This document shows, piece by piece, positions 60,578 to 64,000 of a stretch of DNA of 64,000 nt (within the stretch, counting starts at the first letter, position 1; each line of letters starts with the position of its first letter). Where the stretch lies: positions 62,001-126,000 of the forward strand of contig JANSYI010000002.1 in assembly GCA_024742475.1 (NCBI GenBank). Reading direction: 5' to 3'. The DNA comes from a bacterium. GTDB taxonomy: Bacteria > Myxococcota_A > Polyangia > Nannocystales > Nannocystaceae. The notes beneath the pieces were generated by a model, which saw only the letters and a program-made list of their open reading frames with translations, was not told where the DNA came from and did not search any database. A program made the translations under genes and the position numbers.

Positions 60578-63469
60578 GTGCACTCAACGCGGCATTACGG
60601 AACAGATCGGGGCAGCGAGACCCCGGTCGACACCGAGTTCACGGTCGCAGACGCCGACCCGGGGCCGCTCGATGATCGTGCGCCGCTGGGCCGCGGCGAG
60701 GCGCTGGGCCGCTACGTCGTCCTCGAGACGCTGGGGCAAGGCGGCATGGGCATCGTGCTCGCCGCGTACGACTCCACGCTCGACCGCCGCGTCGCCTTGA
60801 AGCTCCTGCGGCGCCACGCCTCCTCCGACCCCGAGAACCACGCCCGACTCCTCCGCGAAGCGCAGGCGTTGGCCAAGCTCTCGCACCCCAGGGTCGTCTC
60901 GGTCTACGACGTCGGCGAGCTGCGCGGGCAGGTGTTCATCGCGATGGAGTACATCGATGGACCGAACCTGCGTCAGTGGCGACGCAGCGCCGAGCGTACG
61001 CCCGCGCAGGTCATCGAGGTCTTCCGCGCCGCCGCCAAGGGCCTGCGGGCCGCGCACGAGGCAGGCATCGTTCACCGCGACTTCAAGCCCGACAACGTGC
61101 TGATCGGCTCGGACGGGGGCGTGCGCGTGACCGACTTTGGCCTGGCGCTCGAGGCCCACGTCGCGGCCGAACCTTCATCGTCGGGCCGGGACGGGGGCGC
61201 GCAGTTCTCGGGTCGGCTGACCGAGACCGGCATGGTGATGGGGACGCCAGCGTACATGCCGATCGAACAACACGCCGGGCTCGTCACCGACCATCGCTCC
61301 GACCAGTTCTCCTTCTGCGTCTCCCTCTTCGAGGCGCTCTACGGCGTGCGCCCCTTTTCGGGCAACACCGCGAACGAGTACTGCGCAGCGATCCGCAAGG
61401 CCGAGGTGCCCGCCCCGCCGAGCAACCTCTCGGTCCCGCGCAGGGTGCATCGGGCGATGATCAAGGGGCTCGCGGCCAAGCCCGAGGACAGACACGCCTC
61501 GATGCAGGCGCTCATTCGCGCGCTTTCACCACGGACGACGCACGGCCGCACCTGGGTGCTCGGCGGCGTGGGCGGGCTGGCGCTGGGGGCCGCCGCGGTC
61601 GCCCTGCTCGATCCGTCCTCGCCGTGCTCATCCTTCGACGAGCGCATCGAGGAGGTCTGGAGCAAGACGCACAAGCGGCAGCTCCTCGCGAGCTTCACCG
61701 CGACGGGACTCCCCTTCGCGCAAGACGTCCATGACCGAGCGACCGCCCGGCTCGACGACTACGCCGAACGCTGGACGTCGGCGGCTCGAGACGCGTGCCT
61801 CGCCAGCGAACGCGGGGAGCAATCGGACCACATGCTCGACCTGCGCATGCACTGCCTGGACCGCGCCCGCTCGCGACTGCGCGCCACGGTCGACGTGCTC
61901 TCGGATGCAGACGCCACCATCATGCGAAAGGCGGTCGGTCTCGCGTCGTCGCAGGCCGAGCTGGGGTTGTGTGCCGACCTCGACGTCCTGGGGCGGACCG
62001 CAGTCCTCCCCGCGGATGCAGCCGAGGCCGAGGATGCGCGCGCGTTGCTCGAGGCGCTCCACCGCATCGAGGCGCTGCGGGGCGCGGGGCGCAAGGAAGA
62101 GGCGAAGATGCTGTTCGCCGAGATCGAAGAACGCATCGAGGTGAGCGCGTATCCCCCGGTGCAAGCCGCTGGCCTGTGGGCTCGGGGCCGATTGCTCGGT
62201 ACGGACAACGAGGCCGACGCGGCCCTCGAAGCCTTCGAGAAAGCCCACCTCACTGCGATCGAGCACGGCCTCGACCACATCGCAGCCAACGCGGCGAGCT
62301 CGGTGGGATTCTACCTCGCCGAGTTCAAGTCAAACTTCGCCCTGTCCGAGGCATACCTCGAGGTCGCGCTCTCGCTGGCCAAGGCGTCAGGCTCGACGCG
62401 GGCTCAGTCTGCCGTCTACGGCAACATTGCGATGCTTCGCAGCCGTCAGGCGCGCTTCGACGAGGCGGTCGAGGCGTCCGAACTCGCCCTCGAGGCGGCC
62501 CGCGCGACCGAGGACCCCAGCGCGATCAACATCGCCGAGACCATGATGGCGCATGCGCAGGTCGTCCGGATGCGAGACGGACCCAAGGCTGGCCAGCCCC
62601 TGACGGTCGCAGCGCTCGAGTACACGCTCGAGAACCTCGGTCGCAACCACCCCAGCCTCGTCCAGATCTACGAGAGCCTCAGCACGATCGCACGGGAGCT
62701 CGGTGACAACGAGCAGGCCTACATCCACGTCACCGCCGCGCTCGATCAGGCGCGCACGCTCTTTGGCGACGACAGCCTGGATGTGACGTACCAGAAGGCG
62801 AACCTTGCGACGGTCGTGGGCAACCTCGGGCGCCGGGAGGAAGCGCTGACGATCTTGGCAGAGGTCGACGCCGGTTTCGAACGCGAACTCGGGCACGACC
62901 ACCCCGTGCGGGCCGCCGTGCTCAACAACATCGCTTCGCTCCAGATCGAGCTCGAGCGGTGGGACGAGGCGGAGGCATCCTGGCTCGAGGCCTTGCGCAT
63001 CGCGAAGGCCAAGTCCGAGGGGCACAGCGACACGGTCGCGGTCCTCAGCCGCAACATCGCGCTGCACCTGATCCTCCAAGATCGAGCTCCCGAGGCGAGA
63101 CCCTACGCGCAACAGGGTCTCGAACACACCCTCGCCGTCTACGGGCCGGAGAACATGAACACCGCCGCCGCGTACTCGATCCTCGGCCGCGTGGCGCAAC
63201 TCGAGGGACACTATGAGGTCGCCCGAACCCACCACGAGCGGGCCGTGAAGATCGGCCACGACTCGGAGACCACGCGAGCCGACTTCGAGTTCGAGCTCGG
63301 CCGCACGCTGGTCGAAGACCCGGCCTCCACAGAGTCCGACCGAGCACGTGGCATGCGACTCGCCCGAAGGGCCGAGAACACGATGGCCACCGCAGAGAAC
63401 GCCGAAGCAACCCATCGCGACATCGTGCAGTGGCTCGCGGATCACCAAGAGGGGTTCAGCCCCGGATGA
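60578..63469 (+). CDS. Ser/Thr protein kinase with C-terminal TPR repeats
   Basis: About 963 residues from the GTG at 60578, which has GGAGAGGA at a good distance; GTG 60563 is the alternative. The kinase domain is complete: GQGGMGIVL (53-61), Lys75 in RVALKLLRRH, HRDFKPDN (166-173), DFG (186-188), MPIEQHAG, and SDQFSFCVSLFEALYG. A hydrophobic stretch (VLGGVGGLALGAAAVALLDP, about 330) may span the membrane. The rest is helical, with TPR-type repeats from about 500 (LGNLGRREEALTILAEV, LNNIASLQIELERWDEA). This layout is common in myxobacteria, where the TPR part recruits partners. A close paralogue follows immediately downstream. Confidence 0.9.
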   Translation: MHSTRHYGTDRGSETPVDTEFTVADADPGPLDDRAPLGRGEALGRYVVLETLGQGGMGIVLAAYDSTLDRRVALKLLRRHASSDPENHARLLREAQALAKLSHPRVVSVYDVGELRGQVFIAMEYIDGPNLRQWRRSAERTPAQVIEVFRAAAKGLRAAHEAGIVHRDFKPDNVLIGSDGGVRVTDFGLALEAHVAAEPSSSGRDGGAQFSGRLTETGMVMGTPAYMPIEQHAGLVTDHRSDQFSFCVSLFEALYGVRPFSGNTANEYCAAIRKAEVPAPPSNLSVPRRVHRAMIKGLAAKPEDRHASMQALIRALSPRTTHGRTWVLGGVGGLALGAAAVALLDPSSPCSSFDERIEEVWSKTHKRQLLASFTATGLPFAQDVHDRATARLDDYAERWTSAARDACLASERGEQSDHMLDLRMHCLDRARSRLRATVDVLSDADATIMRKAVGLASSQAELGLCADLDVLGRTAVLPADAAEAEDARALLEALHRIEALRGAGRKEEAKMLFAEIEERIEVSAYPPVQAAGLWARGRLLGTDNEADAALEAFEKAHLTAIEHGLDHIAANAASSVGFYLAEFKSNFALSEAYLEVALSLAKASGSTRAQSAVYGNIAMLRSRQARFDEAVEASELALEAARATEDPSAINIAETMMAHAQVVRMRDGPKAGQPLTVAALEYTLENLGRNHPSLVQIYESLSTIARELGDNEQAYIHVTAALDQARTLFGDDSLDVTYQKANLATVVGNLGRREEALTILAEVDAGFERELGHDHPVRAAVLNNIASLQIELERWDEAEASWLEALRIAKAKSEGHSDTVAVLSRNIALHLILQDRAPEARPYAQQGLEHTLAVYGPENMNTAAAYSILGRVAQLEGHYEVARTHHERAVKIGHDSETTRADFEFELGRTLVEDPASTESDRARGMRLARRAENTMATAENAEATHRDIVQWLADHQEGFSPG

Positions 63470-63513
63470 GGACCCGCCTTCGCGGACGCCCGCTCATTCA
63501 CTGAGACCATCGC

Positions 63514-64000
63514 ATGCCACGCACCGGGAGCTACTTCGAAGAGGTGACGAGCGCCGACGCTGCCGCGACGGTGGCCGATGGTGCGCCGCCCTCGGGCGAG
63601 GAGGAGTCCCCATTCGAGCGCGGGACCACGCTTGGCCGCTACGTCGTCCTCGAGCGCCTGGGCTCGGGAGGCATGGGCGTCGTGTTGGCCGCGTACGACT
63701 CCACGCTCGACCGCAGGGTCGCGCTCAAGCTGCTCCGCCAGCACGGCAGCCAGGACCCGAAGAACCACGCCCGGATGCTGCGAGAGGCCCAGTCGCTCGC
63801 GCGGCTGTCCCACCCCGCGGTGGTCTCGGTCTACGACGTCGGAGAGCTGCGCGGCCGCGTCTTCATCGCGATGGAGTTCATCGATGGCCCCGACATGCGG
63901 CGGTGGCTCCGGGAGCAAGAGCGCTCGACCGCCGCGATCATCGGCGTGTATCGAGAGGCCGCGTTGGGGCTCCAGGCCGCGCACGACGCCGGGATCGTGC
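63514..64000 (+). CDS. Ser/Thr protein kinase, paralogue of the preceding gene (3' end outside window)
   Basis: The protein starts MPRTGSYFEEVTSADAATVA. After a 40-residue acidic lead it reproduces the preceding kinase almost residue for residue: LGRYVVLERLGSGGMGVVLA, YDSTLDRRVALKLLRQHG, HPAVVSVYDVGELRGRVFIA. The window ends just before the HRD motif (AAHDAGIV), so activity cannot be judged. It lies 44 nt after the previous stop. The lead sequences differ, so the two kinases probably read different inputs. A C-terminal TPR region is expected from the paralogue but is not visible. Confidence 0.85.
   Translation, partial: MPRTGSYFEEVTSADAAATVADGAPPSGEEESPFERGTTLGRYVVLERLGSGGMGVVLAAYDSTLDRRVALKLLRQHGSQDPKNHARMLREAQSLARLSHPAVVSVYDVGELRGRVFIAMEFIDGPDMRRWLREQERSTAAIIGVYREAALGLQAAHDAGIV

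Overview
The window looks like a chromosome segment of a myxobacterium of the Nannocystis/Plesiocystis/Enhygromyxa type. The evidence is very high GC with strong third-position bias (long antisense open frames lie over most genes), several eukaryotic-like Ser/Thr kinases, a kinase next to a sigma-54 activator, an MXAN_0976/0977-type MbnP/MbnH pair, and about twenty predicted lipoproteins, many with low-complexity Ser/Thr/Gly/Asp linkers after the lipobox. No rRNA, tRNA, CRISPR array, integrase or transposase was recognised.

Layout. 0-2.5 kb: ECF sigma, membrane anti-sigma and S41 protease operon on the minus strand, with a divergent lipoprotein. 2.5-8.1 kb: DUF4336-like protein, unknown protein, then (minus) heme A synthase, C45-type acyltransferase and serine hydrolase. 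8.2-16.7 kb: mostly surface lipoproteins, including the MbnP/MbnH metal/heme pair, an esterase and a polytopic glycosyltransferase-like protein. 16.7-29.5 kb: second glycosyltransferase-like protein, Kazal-domain lipoprotein, D-aminoacylase-like amidohydrolase, ABC1 kinase, L,D-transpeptidase, a pseudokinase, a pair of 86-bp repeats and a choice-of-anchor-L protein. 29.7-41.9 kb: glyoxalase II, Ser/Thr kinase, aminoglycoside-phosphotransferase-like kinase, beta-barrel-like protein, a VWA/response-regulator/histidine-kinase operon, an MDR reductase and a cell-surface GH13 amylase.

42.0-47.4 kb (minus) is the most unusual part. Five closely packed genes encode a small membrane protein, a membrane-anchored thioredoxin-fold protein, a membrane sensor kinase with Hpt and CheA-like ATPase, a CheY, and a CheX-like phosphatase/Hpt/ATPase fusion. 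It reads as a self-contained phosphorelay that may be redox-linked and has no receptor or CheW in the window. Next to it, 47.5-50.9 kb is visibly more AT-rich, carries three secreted-protein genes (one interrupted by an in-frame TAA), and is bracketed by a near-identical 20/21-bp direct repeat.

50.9-64 kb: sigma-54 activator and Ser/Thr kinase, Lgt-family membrane protein, LamG-like lipoprotein, M28 peptidase, SDR enzyme, PAF-acetylhydrolase-like lipoprotein, and two tandem paralogous kinases, the second cut by the window end.

Many starts here have no Shine-Dalgarno sequence but carry a TAnnnT hexamer 6-9 nt upstream of the start codon, which suggests leaderless transcription. I used this, together with lipoboxes, to choose several starts. 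Functions are read from motifs in the translations; no database search was run.
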